Counted from the first letter of the stretch, positions 27,094-36,485 are shown. The stretch is 64,000 nucleotides of DNA from Pelagibius sp965227505 (GCF_965227505.1 NZ_OZ245757.1:2728001-2792000), one strand, 5' to 3'. Notes: a model not told the origin generated them from the sequence alone. Program-made: numbers and translations.

Positions 27094-27873
27094 CTAGCTG
27101 CCGTAGACGTTGAAGTCGAAGTACTTGTCCTGGATCGACTTGTAGACGCCGTTGGCGCGGATCGCATCGATGGCCGCGTTCAGCATCTCCCGAAGCTCAT
27201 CCTCACCCTTGCGGATGGCGATCCCGACGCCTTCGCCGAAGTACTGCGGATCGGTGAAGTCGGGACCGACGAACTCGTAGTCCTTGCCGCTGTCGGTCTT
27301 CAGGAAGCCGTCTTCCAGGGCAATGGAGTCGGCGAGCAGCAGATCGACGCGCCCGGCGACCATGTCGAGGTAGGCTTCGTCCTGGGTGCCGTAGCGCTTC
27401 ACCTCGACCTCGTCGCCGTAAACCTCGGTAACGAAGTTGTCGTGAATGGTGGCGCGCTGAACGCCGACCGACTTTCCTTTCAGGCCGTCCTGAGTGATCT
27501 CGATGCCCGAGCCCTTCTTGCGCACGAACTTGGCCGGGGTCTGGTAGTACTTGTTGGTGAAGTCGACCTTCTCCTTGCGCTCCGGCGTGATGGACATCGA
27601 CGCGATGATGGCGTCGTACTTGCGTGCGTTCAATGCCGGGATGATGCCGTCCCAGTCCTGGGTGACCAGCTCACACTCCACCTGCATCTGCTCGCAAAGC
27701 GCGTTGGCGATGTCGATATCGAAACCGACCAGCTTGCCGTCGGCGGTCACCTGACTGAACGGCGGATAGGCGCCTTCGACGCCGATGCGGACCTTCGTCC
27801 AGTCCTTGGCTTCGGCGCCGACCGCGCCGACGGCCACAGCGGTCGCAAAGACCGCAGCGATGAGTTTTTTCAC
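27094..27873 (-). CDS. Periplasmic polar amino acid-binding protein
   Basis: This 259-residue protein has a Sec signal peptide (MKKLIAAVFATAVAVGAVGA, cleavage after AEA) and the family 3 solute-binding fold. The ligand-binding signatures are RIGVEGAYPPFSQVTADGKL, GFDIDIANALCEQM and the hinge IIASMSITPERKEKVDFTNK. It resembles HisJ/ArgT proteins, which bind lysine, arginine, ornithine or histidine; the exact ligand is not determined. It lies 58 bp after the ATPase gene and before an internal terminator, within one ABC importer operon. Confidence 0.93.
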   Translation of the reverse strand: MKKLIAAVFATAVAVGAVGAEAKDWTKVRIGVEGAYPPFSQVTADGKLVGFDIDIANALCEQMQVECELVTQDWDGIIPALNARKYDAIIASMSITPERKEKVDFTNKYYQTPAKFVRKKGSGIEITQDGLKGKSVGVQRATIHDNFVTEVYGDEVEVKRYGTQDEAYLDMVAGRVDLLLADSIALEDGFLKTDSGKDYEFVGPDFTDPQYFGEGVGIAIRKGEDELREMLNAAIDAIRANGVYKSIQDKYFDFNVYGS

Positions 27874-27931
27874 AACTTGCCTCCATTATGCATTCTGGTT
27901 CTGACCTTCATGTCTTCGCGGCGGGAACCCG

Positions 27932-28738
27932 CTACTTCAGGGTTCCTTCGAGAAACTGGCGAAAGCGCTCGGAGCGCGGATTGTTGAAGACCTCCTGCGG
28001 CGGTCCCGCTTCTTCAATGCGGCCCTCGTGCAGGAAGATGGTTTCGGTCGAAACCTCACGGGCGAAACCCATCTCGTGGGTCACCACGATCATGGTGCGG
28101 CCTTCCTCGGCAAGGCTGCGGATGACGCGCAGCACCTCGCCCACCAGCTCCGGGTCGAGGGCCGAGGTCGGTTCGTCGAAGAGCATCACCGAGGGGTCCA
28201 TGGCCAGTGCCCGCGCGATGGCGACGCGCTGCTGCTGGCCGCCGGAAAGATGGGCCGGATAGTAGTCGCGGCGGTCGTAGAGACCGACCCTTTGCAGGAT
28301 CTCCTCGCCGTAGGCTGTCGCCTCCGCCTTCGGGCGCTTGAGAACGTGGATCGGGGCCTCGATCACGTTTTCCAGCACCGTCATGTGAGACCAGAGGTTG
28401 AAACTCTGAAACACCATGGCAAGGCGCGCGCGGATGCGCCGGATCTGCTCCGCGTCTTCCGCCACCAGCCCCTCGCCGTGTTTGCCGGGAACCAGACGCA
28501 GCGTCTCGCCGCCGACCGTGATGCGGCCGGCATTCGGCTTCTCCAGAAGGTTCACGCAGCGCAGAAAGGTGCTCTTGCCGGAGCCGCTGGACCCGAGCAT
28601 GGCGATCACGTCGCCTTCGCAGGCCGTGATCGATACGCCTTTCAGCACTTCCAGATTGCCGAAAGACTTGTGGACGTCTTCGGCCTCCAAAGCCGCCGGT
28701 GCGGCGGCTGCTGCGGGGCCCGTATCCGCCAATGCCAC
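27932..28738 (-). CDS. Polar amino acid ABC transporter ATPase (HisP/GlnQ type)
   Basis: This protein of about 268 residues has Walker A GSSGSGKST, the signature LSGGQQQRVAIARAL, Walker B VMLFDEPTSALDPE and the switch histidine in VVTHEMGF. The long insert between Walker A and the Q-loop (around LVPGKHGEGLVAEDAEQ) is typical of HisP rather than GlnQ. An alanine-rich N-terminal leader precedes the ATPase domain. The start is probably GTG at 28738, though the frame is open to 28825; the exact start is uncertain. It is the first gene of the importer operon and shares its direction with the ccm cluster upstream. Confidence 0.92.
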   Translation of the reverse strand: MALADTGPAAAAAPAALEAEDVHKSFGNLEVLKGVSITACEGDVIAMLGSSGSGKSTFLRCVNLLEKPNAGRITVGGETLRLVPGKHGEGLVAEDAEQIRRIRARLAMVFQSFNLWSHMTVLENVIEAPIHVLKRPKAEATAYGEEILQRVGLYDRRDYYPAHLSGGQQQRVAIARALAMDPSVMLFDEPTSALDPELVGEVLRVIRSLAEEGRTMIVVTHEMGFAREVSTETIFLHEGRIEEAGPPQEVFNNPRSERFRQFLEGTLK

Positions 28739-28896
28739 CCTGGTTCTAGCTCCCTGTCCCGACGCGCCTCTTGCGTGACGCTTTGAAGGCGACGGTAAGG
28801 CAGGCGGGTGGTCCCTGCCAAGCAAAACCTTTGTCGGGGCGTGGTTTCCCGGGCCTTGCGGCGGCGTTGGGCGGGGTAGGCTGGCGGCGCGGAAGG

Positions 28897-30111
28897 TTAA
28901 GGCAGAGTGGCGCGCAGGGCGTCGAGCCGCTGCTGCAGGGCGGCGCGCGCGGGCGCATCGGCGGGCATCGCTTCCACCAACGGCGCGGCCCGCTCCAGGG
29001 CGCGCCCGGCCGCCTCCACATCGCCCAGAACGGTGTATGACCGGGCCAGTTGCAGCCAGCCCTCCGGGTTGTCGGGCTGTTCCTCGAGGCGGCTTGCGAG
29101 ACTATCGACCATGGAGCGAATAAACTGATCGCGTTCTTCCGGAGAGAGTGCCTGCATCGCCTCGATGTCGGCGGCGCTCGGCCCCCTGGGCGCTTCACCA
29201 CCGGCCGGCGCGCCAGGAGGCGCTTCGCGGGCCGTCTCGGGAGACGCCTCCCCAAGGCTCGCAGCGGCATTGGCGATCTGCCGTTCGAGCAGCGGGCGCC
29301 AGGGCGCGTCCGGCGGCGAGTCGGCTTCCAACCCGCGCCACACCGCCAGCGCGTCGGCCAGGCGGTCGTCCTGGGCCATCGCCATGCCGGCGTAATAGCG
29401 CGCCCGCGGGTTGGCGGGGTCCATCTCGATCGCCTGGGCGAAGGCGAGGCGAGCATCGCGGCCGACCTGGCCGCCGTCCGCCGCCACCAGCACCTCGCCG
29501 AGCGAAGCGTGCACCGAGGCGCCGCCTCGCCCCAGGTCGATGATCCGGCGGTAAGCCTCCGCCGCCTGCTGATAGCGCCCCATACGTTCATAGACGCGGG
29601 CCAGGACGAGCCAGCCCTCGGCGTCCTCAGGATTGCCGGCCAGCCGCGCCTCCAGCTGCGCGACCAGCATCTCCGCCTCCTGGCTGCTGCCGCCCTGGCG
29701 CTCGGCGAAGGGCAGACCCGGCAGGCCGGGGGTCCCGTAACCGAGGTAGAGCCCCACACCGGCCAGCGGCATGAGGAGCACGATGAAGGCCGCGCCGAGC
29801 CTTCGCAGCAGGGGCGCCGAGGACGCGGTGCCACCGGCGTTCCGGGCTTCGGCGTCGCTGCGGAGCAGTCGGCGCTCGACCTCGCGCCTGGCCGCCTCGG
29901 CCTCGGCCTCGGGCAGCAGGCCGCGGCGCTGATCCTCCTTCAGTTCGCGCAACTGATCGCGGTAGACGGTCTGGTCGTAGGCCGCCCGTGAGCTGTGCTC
30001 TCCTGCGCCGTGCGCCGCCGTGTCGTGGTCTCTCGGGCGGCCCAACAGCGGAATGACGAGCACCGCGACGACCAGCGCGGTCAGTGCGGCGGCAAGGATC
30101 CAGAAGATCAT
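28897..30111 (-). CDS. ccmI: Cytochrome c maturation protein CcmI (CycH)
   Basis: This 404-residue inner-membrane protein has helices at about residues 3-23 and 104-124. Between them a cytoplasmic leucine-zipper-like loop contains YRDQLRELKEDQRRGLLP. After them, periplasmic TPR repeats (from EDAEGWLVLARVYERMGRYQ to NPEGWLQLARSYTVLG) bind the C-terminus of apocytochrome c and hand it to CcmF/CcmH. The start codon overlaps the ccmH stop (ATGA). It is the last gene of the ccm cluster. Confidence 0.93.
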   Translation of the reverse strand: MIFWILAAALTALVVAVLVIPLLGRPRDHDTAAHGAGEHSSRAAYDQTVYRDQLRELKEDQRRGLLPEAEAEAARREVERRLLRSDAEARNAGGTASSAPLLRRLGAAFIVLLMPLAGVGLYLGYGTPGLPGLPFAERQGGSSQEAEMLVAQLEARLAGNPEDAEGWLVLARVYERMGRYQQAAEAYRRIIDLGRGGASVHASLGEVLVAADGGQVGRDARLAFAQAIEMDPANPRARYYAGMAMAQDDRLADALAVWRGLEADSPPDAPWRPLLERQIANAAASLGEASPETAREAPPGAPAGGEAPRGPSAADIEAMQALSPEERDQFIRSMVDSLASRLEEQPDNPEGWLQLARSYTVLGDVEAAGRALERAAPLVEAMPADAPARAALQQRLDALRATLP

Positions 30112-30638
30112 GACCGCTCCGCCGTATCCTCTTGCGCAGGCCTCGCTTGCGCGCCGCCGCGCCGCTCCGCATCCGGCCCTTCAGGCGCGTCCAGCAGTTT
30201 GGCCAGCCGCGCCTCTTCCTCCGCGCTCAGCGGCTGAACGGCCGCGGCCGCCGGGCGGCGCTGGCGACGCAGGAAGACAAAGACGCCGAGAATGCCGAGG
30301 ATCGTGATCGCGGCAGGGCCGAACCAGAGGACGTAGGTGCCGGGCTTCACCGGCGGGCGCAACAGGACGAAGTCGCCGTAGCGCGCCACCAGGTAGTCGA
30401 GCACCTGCTGATCGCTGTCGCCGGCGACCAGACGTTCGCGCACCAGCAGGCGCATCTCCTTGGCCAGGTCGGCGTTCGAGGAATCGATGGCTTCGTTCTG
30501 GCAGACGACGCAGCGGATCTCCTGGGAGAGATCGCGCGCGCGCTGCTCCAGCGCGGCATCGGCCAGGATCTCGTCCGGCTCCAGCGCCCAGGCCGTCGCC
30601 GAGCCGAGAACGAAGAAAACAAGAACCAGCAGTCTCAT
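30108..30638 (-). CDS. ccmH: Cytochrome c maturation thioredoxin-like protein CcmH
   Basis: This 176-residue protein has a signal peptide (MRLLVLVFFVLGSATAWA), the redox motif C43-x2-C46 in IRCVVCQNEAI and a single membrane helix at about residues 103-123. It reduces the disulfide in the CxxCH haem site of apocytochrome c together with CcmG and forms part of the haem ligation complex. ATG at 30638 overlaps the ccmG stop as ATGA, and the stop overlaps ccmI in the same way. A longer frame upstream is only overlap with ccmG. Confidence 0.95.
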   Translation of the reverse strand: MRLLVLVFFVLGSATAWALEPDEILADAALEQRARDLSQEIRCVVCQNEAIDSSNADLAKEMRLLVRERLVAGDSDQQVLDYLVARYGDFVLLRPPVKPGTYVLWFGPAAITILGILGVFVFLRRQRRPAAAAVQPLSAEEEARLAKLLDAPEGPDAERRGGAQARPAQEDTAERS

Positions 30639-31177
30639 TGCCTGAGCGCGCGCAACATGGGCTCGATCTCGTCCTCGAGCAACTGGCCGAGGATCGGCCC
30701 GCGGTGGTGATAGCGGACACGCCCTTCGCCATCCAGGATGAAGGTCTCCGGCACGCCGGACACGCCCCACTCCACCGCGCCGCGCCCGCTGTCGGCGCCG
30801 ATAAGGCTGTAGGGATTGCCCAGTTCCTCCAGCCAGGCGACGGCGGCCTCCGGCTTGTCGCGGTGATTGATGCCGTAAAGCGGCACGCCGGTGCGGCGCG
30901 CCAGGTCGGTCAGGTAGGGATGCTCGGCGCGGCAGGGCACGCACCAGGACGCAAAGAAGTTCACCACCACCACTTCGCCTTTGCCGAGGTCGGCGGTGGA
31001 GAAGCCCGGCTGCTCCAGCCCCGGTACCGGCGGCAGATCGAAGGTGGGCGTGGGCTTGTCGATCATTGCCGAAGGCAGCGCCTGCGGGTCCCGGTCAGGC
31101 GACAGCCCCCAGAGGAAGTAGCCGGCCACAACCAGGAACAGCAGCAAGGGCAGCAGAAGCAGAAGCCGCTGGGTCAT
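30635..31177 (-). CDS. ccmG: Thiol:disulfide interchange protein CcmG/DsbE
   Basis: This 180-residue periplasmic thioredoxin is anchored by an N-terminal helix (residues 3-24). The active site C79-x2-C82 lies in FFASWCVPCRAEHP. The cis-proline region GVSGVPETFILD and the YGINHRDKPEAAVAWL block are typical of CcmG. It passes reducing power from CcdA/DsbD to CcmH and apocytochrome c. It starts 9 bp after ccmF and overlaps ccmH by an ATGA. Confidence 0.95.
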   Translation of the reverse strand: MTQRLLLLLPLLLFLVVAGYFLWGLSPDRDPQALPSAMIDKPTPTFDLPPVPGLEQPGFSTADLGKGEVVVVNFFASWCVPCRAEHPYLTDLARRTGVPLYGINHRDKPEAAVAWLEELGNPYSLIGADSGRGAVEWGVSGVPETFILDGEGRVRYHHRGPILGQLLEDEIEPMLRALRQ

Positions 31178-31186
31178 TCTCGCCTC

Positions 31187-33181
31187 CTACTCCGCCGCCG
31201 CAGGATGGCCGCCGGCGGGCACCGCCGCGGGTTTGCGGCTGGGCGCGCCGATGCGCAGGCGCCGGTCGCTCAGGGAAACCAGGCTTCCCAGCACCATGAC
31301 GATGCAGCCGATCCAGATCCAGGGCACCAGGGGCTCGTGGAAGATCCGCACGGTCCAGCCGCCACGGCCGTCGGCATCTCCGATCACGGCGTAGAGATCG
31401 ACGACCCAGGTGGTGTGGATGGCCGCTTCGGTCGTCGGCATGTTCTGCACCGGATAGAGACGCTTCTCCGGAGTCAGCACCGCCACCGGATTGCCGTCGC
31501 GGGTGACGGTGATCTGGGCGCGGTCGGCCAGATAGTTCGGCCCCTGGATCTGCTCGACACCGTCGAAGCGGTAGTCATAGCCGGCGACCTGCATGGACTC
31601 GCCAGGACGCAGGTTGCGCACCTCCTCCAGGTTCCAGACCGAGGCGCCGATCATGCCGGCAACGGCGATCGCCATGCCGGCATGGGCCAGGGTCATGCCG
31701 TGGGCCGCGCGCGGCAGGTTGCGGGCGCGCCGCCAGCTGTCGCCCAGAGGCGCCCGGAACAGTTTGATGCGCTCGCCCCACTCCACGACGCTGGCGACGA
31801 ACAGCCAGGCTGCCAGTCCCATGGCCGCGGCCGGCAGAACCGGCCAGCCTTCGCGCAGATAAAGCGTGATCGCGGCGCCGGCCAGGGCGCCCAGGGCGGC
31901 CAGCTTCAGGCGCGCGAAAACGCCCGCCAGATCGGCCCGCTTCCACGGCATCAGCGGCCCCATGGCCATCATGAAGATCAGCGGCACCATCAGCGGCACG
32001 AAGGTGACGTTGTAGAAGGGCGGACCGACGGAGACCTTGCTGCCGTTGATGGCTTCCAGGAACAGCGGGTAGAGCGTGCCGAGAAAGACCGTCCCGCAGG
32101 CCGCCGCCAGGAACAGGTTGTTCAGCACCATGCCGCCCTCGCGGCTGATCGGCGCGAAGAGGCCGCCGGGCTTCAGCACCGGCGCGCGCAGGGCGAAGAG
32201 CAGCAGCGAACCGCCGATGGTGATGAGCAGCAGGATCAGGATGAAGAAGCCGCGCTCCGGATCGGTCGCGAAAGCATGCACCGAGGTCAGCAGGCCCGAG
32301 CGCACGATGAAGGTGCCCATCAGAGAGAGCGAAAAGGTGAGGATCGCCAGCAAAACCGTCCAGACCTTCAAAGCGTCGCGCTTCTCCACCACGATGGCGG
32401 AGTGCAGCAGCGCCGTGCCCAGCAGCCAGGGCATGAAGGAGACGTTTTCCACCGGGTCCCAGAACCACCAGCCGCCCCAGCCCAGTTCGTAGTAGGCCCA
32501 CCAGGAGCCGAGCGCGATGCCGGCGGTCAGGAAGGCCCAGGCGAGCAGCGTCCAGGGCCGCACCCAGCGCGCCCAGGCAGCATCCAGCTTGCCCTCGATC
32601 AGGGCGGCGATGGCGAAGGAAAAGGCCATCGAGAAGCCGACGTAGCCGGCGTAAAGCAGCGGCGGGTGAAAGGCGAGGCCGGGGTCCTGCAGCAGCGGGT
32701 TCAGGTCGCGGCCGTCCGCCGGCGCCGGAAAGACGCGCAGGAAGGGGTTGGAGGTCAGCAGCGTGAACAGCAGGAAGCCGATGCCGATCCAGGCCTGCAC
32801 GCCCAACACGCGGGCCTTGAGGCTGGGCGGCAGGTTGCCGCCGAAGAAGGCGACCATGGAGCCGAAGAGCGCCAGGATGAGGATCCACAGCACCATGGAG
32901 CCTTCGTGGTTGCCCCAGACGCCGGTGACCTTGTAGAGCATCGGTTTGGCGGAGTGGGAGTTCTCCGCCACGTTGACCACGGTGAAGTCGGAGACGACGT
33001 AAACGTAGGTCAACGCCGCAAAGGAGAGCGCCACCAGCGCCACCTGCAGCAGCGCGGCGGGGGCGGCCAGGGCCATCCAGGGCGCGTATCCCCGCGCCGC
33101 GCCGATCATTGGCAGGCTGCCCTGCACCACCGCGGTCAGGAGCGCCAGGATCAGCGCGAAGTGTCCGAGCTCTGCGATCAT
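31187..33181 (-). CDS. ccmF: Haem lyase subunit CcmF
   Basis: This 664-residue polytopic inner-membrane protein carries the tryptophan-rich haem-binding motif GWGGWWFWDPVENVSFMPWL at about residue 225, flanked by histidines in membrane segments. It ligates haem from holo-CcmE to reduced apocytochrome c in the periplasm. ATG at 33181 overlaps the ccmE stop (ATGA). The length and the C-terminal region with a large periplasmic loop match the family. An apparent 871-residue frame on the opposite strand is a composition shadow of this gene. Confidence 0.97.
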   Translation of the reverse strand: MIAELGHFALILALLTAVVQGSLPMIGAARGYAPWMALAAPAALLQVALVALSFAALTYVYVVSDFTVVNVAENSHSAKPMLYKVTGVWGNHEGSMVLWILILALFGSMVAFFGGNLPPSLKARVLGVQAWIGIGFLLFTLLTSNPFLRVFPAPADGRDLNPLLQDPGLAFHPPLLYAGYVGFSMAFSFAIAALIEGKLDAAWARWVRPWTLLAWAFLTAGIALGSWWAYYELGWGGWWFWDPVENVSFMPWLLGTALLHSAIVVEKRDALKVWTVLLAILTFSLSLMGTFIVRSGLLTSVHAFATDPERGFFILILLLITIGGSLLLFALRAPVLKPGGLFAPISREGGMVLNNLFLAAACGTVFLGTLYPLFLEAINGSKVSVGPPFYNVTFVPLMVPLIFMMAMGPLMPWKRADLAGVFARLKLAALGALAGAAITLYLREGWPVLPAAAMGLAAWLFVASVVEWGERIKLFRAPLGDSWRRARNLPRAAHGMTLAHAGMAIAVAGMIGASVWNLEEVRNLRPGESMQVAGYDYRFDGVEQIQGPNYLADRAQITVTRDGNPVAVLTPEKRLYPVQNMPTTEAAIHTTWVVDLYAVIGDADGRGGWTVRIFHEPLVPWIWIGCIVMVLGSLVSLSDRRLRIGAPSRKPAAVPAGGHPAAAE

Positions 33182-33645
33182 TGCGGGATTTCCTCGCCAT
33201 GGCGCCACTGGCCCGAGGCCTTCAGCGCATCAACCACCTCACGCGGCATGTAGTTCTCATCGTGTTTCGCCAGCACCTCGCGGGCCGCAAAGGTGCCGTC
33301 GCTTCGCAGGCTGCCGGTGGTCACAACGCCCTGCCCCTCGCGAAACAGGTCCGGCAGGATGCCGACGTAGGAGACCGAGACCGATTCACTGAGGTCGGTG
33401 ACCCGAAAGGTAACCGAGAGGCCGTCGTCGGAACGCTCGATCGACCCCTCTTCCACAAGGCCGCCGAGGCGGATCCCGCGATCGGGCGCAGGCGGTTCGG
33501 AGATCAGCTGGCTGGGGCTGCGGAAGTGGTCGAGGTTCTCGTCCAGCGCCGCCAGAACCAGGGCCGTCGCGGCGCCGAACACCGCCATGGCCATGACGAC
33601 GATGTAGAGGCGTCGCCGCTTGCGGGTCATACGTCCGGGGCTCAA
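33178..33645 (-). CDS. ccmE: Haem chaperone CcmE
   Basis: This 155-residue protein has one N-terminal helix (about residues 13-34) and a periplasmic OB-fold. The haem-binding H128 lies in KHDENY with Y132, the H-x3-Y motif of most bacteria. It carries haem covalently from CcmABCD to CcmF. The start appears to be TTG at 33645: GGGGAGG lies seven bases upstream and the codon overlaps the ccmD stop (TTGA), like the other overlaps in this operon. The first ATG (33630) has no such site. Confidence 0.95.
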   Translation of the reverse strand: MSPGRMTRKRRRLYIVVMAMAVFGAATALVLAALDENLDHFRSPSQLISEPPAPDRGIRLGGLVEEGSIERSDDGLSVTFRVTDLSESVSVSYVGILPDLFREGQGVVTTGSLRSDGTFAAREVLAKHDENYMPREVVDALKASGQWRHGEEIPQ

Positions 33646-33869
33646 GAGGCCGCCTCCCCGGAGCGCTCGTCGCCTCCGTTGCGTGTCACCGTGGGCGCCT
33701 GTCCGCGCAGAGAGCCCCCGCGCGGCCGGCGCGAGGCGCCCTCGGCCTCCAGTGCGGCAAGGCGGCGCTGGCGGATGCGCAGCTGCCGCAGCGTCGAGAC
33801 CAGCAGGCCCAGCATCACGACGAAGGTGAGGCCCAGCGAAGGCCAGACGAAAGCCGCGTAGCCGCCCAT
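33642..33869 (-). CDS. ccmD: Haem exporter accessory protein CcmD
   Basis: This 75-residue protein has one membrane helix (about residues 5-27, AAFVWPSLGLTFVVMLGLLV). It is followed by the basic segment STLRQLRIRQRRLAALEAE typical of CcmD and a longer-than-usual polar tail. CcmD helps release holo-CcmE from CcmABC. Its stop overlaps the ccmE start. A 243-bp gap separates it from ccmC, longer than other gaps in the cluster, so a second promoter may lie there. The gap contains the palindrome CCAAG-CCG-CTTGG at about 33931-33943. Confidence 0.85.
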   Translation of the reverse strand: MGGYAAFVWPSLGLTFVVMLGLLVSTLRQLRIRQRRLAALEAEGASRRPRGGSLRGQAPTVTRNGGDERSGEAAS

Positions 33870-34112
33870 ATCAAAAAACGCTGCGATCTCTCTTATCCTT
33901 TCAGCAGAGCCCGTCCGGTCGTGACCATTTCCAAGCCGCTTGGCTTCATCCGCCGGGCCGCCAGTCCTTGCCTGTGGACCAAGCCGTTCTTGTGGACAAA
34001 TCTACGGTCTCTGCCCGGTTGCGTCAGTTACATTCGCGTGAGTGCGACCGAAGAGCGCAGACTTTTCCGGTGCCCGCGATCCCTATGGCCGCAGTCCTTT
34101 GCCCCCTTCCCG

Positions 34113-34835
34113 TCAGCTCGCCTTCAGCCGGGCCAGATCGAGCGCCCGCAGCCGTGCGGCAATCAACTCGCTTTTGATCCGCAATAGGACAACGGTCACA
34201 TAGTAGAGCTTGAAGCCCAGGGCGGTGATCAGCAGCGGCCACAGCATCGAGGGGTGGATGGTCGGTCCGTCCAGACGCAGCACCGAGGCCGGCTGGTGCA
34301 GGGTCGCCCACCAGTCCACCGAGAACTTGATGATCGGGATGTTGATGACGCCCACCAGTGCCAGGATCGCGGCGGCGCGGTAGCCGCGCTGCTGGTCGTC
34401 GAAGGCGTTCATCAGGGCCATGTGGCCGAGATAGAGGAAAAACAGGATCAGCATGGAGGTGAGCCGGCCGTCCCACTCCCACCAGGTCCCCCACATGGGC
34501 CGCCCCCAGAGGGAGCCGGTCGCCAGGGTCAGAAAGGCGAATCCGGCGCCGATGGGCGAGGAAGCCTTGGCGGCCAGGTCCGCCAGGGGATGACGCCAGA
34601 TCAGGGCCACGGCACTGGCCACGGCGATGGCGACGTAGATGAACATGGCCATCCAGGCCGAGGGCACGTGGACGTACATGATCCGCACGCTCTCACCCTG
34701 CTGATAGTCGGGCGGCGCCTCAAAGAGCGCCAGGTAGAAGCCGATGCCCAGCGCGGCGGCCGTCGCGACCGCCACGAGGGGCAGCACGCGGTCGGTGATG
34801 CGCGTGAAGCGGGCCGGATTGGCGAAACGATGCAT
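34113..34835 (-). CDS. ccmC: Haem handling protein CcmC
   Basis: This 240-residue inner-membrane protein has six helices and the tryptophan-rich periplasmic motif WGRPMWGTWWEWDGRLTS at residues 110-127. Conserved histidines (H56 in YVHVPSAW and one near residue 183) flank it. It binds haem and loads it on CcmE. The gene starts 44 bp after ccmB. All signature residues are present and the length is typical. Confidence 0.97.
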   Translation of the reverse strand: MHRFANPARFTRITDRVLPLVAVATAAALGIGFYLALFEAPPDYQQGESVRIMYVHVPSAWMAMFIYVAIAVASAVALIWRHPLADLAAKASSPIGAGFAFLTLATGSLWGRPMWGTWWEWDGRLTSMLILFFLYLGHMALMNAFDDQQRGYRAAAILALVGVINIPIIKFSVDWWATLHQPASVLRLDGPTIHPSMLWPLLITALGFKLYYVTVVLLRIKSELIAARLRALDLARLKAS

Positions 34836-34879
34836 GTCCCTGTCCTAGGCTTTCCCTATACCTAGTGCCTTGACGAAGA

Positions 34880-35545
34880 TCATTCCAGCGCCTGTCGCAG
34901 GGCCGCCGCGGCGGCCAGCGGCGCCACCAGCAGCATGACCAGCAGCAGCGCCCCGAGCAAGAGCAGGTCCGGGCGGGCGGAGAGGCCGCTGAGGGCGGAT
35001 TCCGTGGCCCCGACGCCGAAGATCAGGGGTGGAATATAGAGCGGCAGCACAAGCAGCGGGATCAAAACGCCGCCGCGCCGGGCCCCCAGGGTCAGAGCCG
35101 CCCCGACGGCGCCGATCAGGCTGAGGATCGGGGTGCCCACCAGCATGGCGAGCAAAAGAGTCAGCAGCCCGGCGGGTTCCATATGGAACAGCACGGCCAG
35201 AAGCGGCGCTGCGGCGATCAGCGGCAGGCCCGTGGTCAGCCAGTGCGCCGCAACCTTTCCGAGAATCGCCAGTTCCAGCGGCAGCGGCGAGAGCAGCAGC
35301 TGTTCCAGGCTGCCGTCCTCGAAGTCCGCCAGAAACAGCCGCTCCAGCGAGAGCAGCACCGCCAGCAGGGCGACCACCCAGATGACCCCGGGGGCGATCA
35401 GCCGAAGGGTGGCCGCCTCGGGCCCGACGCCGAAGGGAAAGAGCGTCGCGGTGAGCACGAAGAACAGCACCGCGAGCCAGGCATCGGCGCTCTGGCGCAG
35501 GGCAAGGCGCAGGTCCCGCCCGATCATGAGCACGAGCCCCTTCAC
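34880..35545 (-). CDS. ccmB: Haem exporter permease CcmB
   Basis: This 221-residue inner-membrane protein has six helices and the CcmB motif DFEDGSLEQLLLSPLPLELA near residue 75. It forms the membrane part of the CcmAB ATPase, which releases holo-CcmE from CcmC. The start is a GTG at 35545, overlapping the ccmA stop by GTGA, so translation is coupled. The family length is matched. Confidence 0.95.
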   Translation of the reverse strand: MKGLVLMIGRDLRLALRQSADAWLAVLFFVLTATLFPFGVGPEAATLRLIAPGVIWVVALLAVLLSLERLFLADFEDGSLEQLLLSPLPLELAILGKVAAHWLTTGLPLIAAAPLLAVLFHMEPAGLLTLLLAMLVGTPILSLIGAVGAALTLGARRGGVLIPLLVLPLYIPPLIFGVGATESALSGLSARPDLLLLGALLLVMLLVAPLAAAAALRQALE

Positions 35546-36234
35546 CAGATCATCTCCGGCAGGGGCGGCGGCACCAGCGCATCGAGCGGCAGCGGCACCG
35601 CATCCGGCAGGTCGAGGGCGGTATGGGTGGCGACGATCACGGACCCGCCGCCCGCCCGGTGGCCGGCGATGGCGGCGGTCAGCCGGCCGACCGAGGCATG
35701 ATCGAGACCCACCGAGGGTTCGTCCAGCAGCCAGAGCGCAACGGGGTTCGCCATCAGGCGCGCCAGGGCCAGGCGGCGGCGCTGCCCGGCCGAGAGCAGC
35801 CGACCGGGTACATCGGTCAGCTCACCCAGCGCAAAATGGTCGAGCGCCGCCTCGAGCCGGTCGGGCCCTGCATCCTTCGCACCGGCCCCATCGTCACCGG
35901 CCCCGCCGCCAACGGCGGCCTGGCGCAGGCCGGCCCAGAACCGCAGGTTCTCCCGCACGCTCAGCACCGGCTTCACCGCGTCGAGATGGCCCAGGTAATG
36001 CAGCCGCGCGGCATGAGCGCCCGGGTCTTCGGCGATCGACTCGCCGTCCCAGAGAATGGCGCCAGCGGCCGGACGCAGCAGCCCCGCCAGCATCCGCAGC
36101 AGGCTGGACTTGCCGCTGCCGTTGGCCCCGGTCAGCAGCAGCGCCCCACCGGCAGGCAGTTCGAAGGACAGCCCGGCAAAGACGTCGCGGCCCCCGCGCC
36201 GGCAATCGAGGTTTCGACCTTCAAAGAGCGTCAT
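35542..36234 (-). CDS. ccmA: Haem exporter ATPase CcmA
   Basis: This 230-residue ABC ATPase has Walker A TGANGSGKSS (residues 35-44), a signature region LLSAGQRRRLALARL and Walker B LWLLDEPSVGLD. It drives release of haem-loaded CcmE with CcmBCD. It is the first gene of the ccm cluster; the divergent response regulator begins 250 bp away, so the ccm promoter should lie in 36235-36485. A glycine/aspartate-rich insert near residues 108-122 is longer than usual. Confidence 0.95.
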   Translation of the reverse strand: MTLFEGRNLDCRRGGRDVFAGLSFELPAGGALLLTGANGSGKSSLLRMLAGLLRPAAGAILWDGESIAEDPGAHAARLHYLGHLDAVKPVLSVRENLRFWAGLRQAAVGGGAGDDGAGAKDAGPDRLEAALDHFALGELTDVPGRLLSAGQRRRLALARLMANPVALWLLDEPSVGLDHASVGRLTAAIAGHRAGGGSVIVATHTALDLPDAVPLPLDALVPPPLPEMIW

Positions 36235-36485
36235 GTCTCGGAATCAGACCCTGGACGAGAGCAGCGGCGCCGCAGAGGGCGCACCGCTGCCGCGGCTGGT
36301 ATAGCAGATTGTCTGCGGAGGCCACCAGTAGGGGAAGCCACCGGCAGGGATCACCCCTAGGGGGCGCTCAGCCGCGGAGATCCTAAACAGACGCGATAGT
36401 TGAAACGGAAAATTAAGGCTCTTCGATGCACTGTGGGACGCTGGCAAGACCAGCCAAACGCCGTCATCGCCGGGGCCGCTTCATC

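Noticed and set aside
30638..33253. An 871-codon plus-strand frame opposite ccmG and ccmF
   Set aside because: It lies wholly antisense to ccmG and ccmF with their full motif sets. The content is R/H/Q/G-rich shadow.
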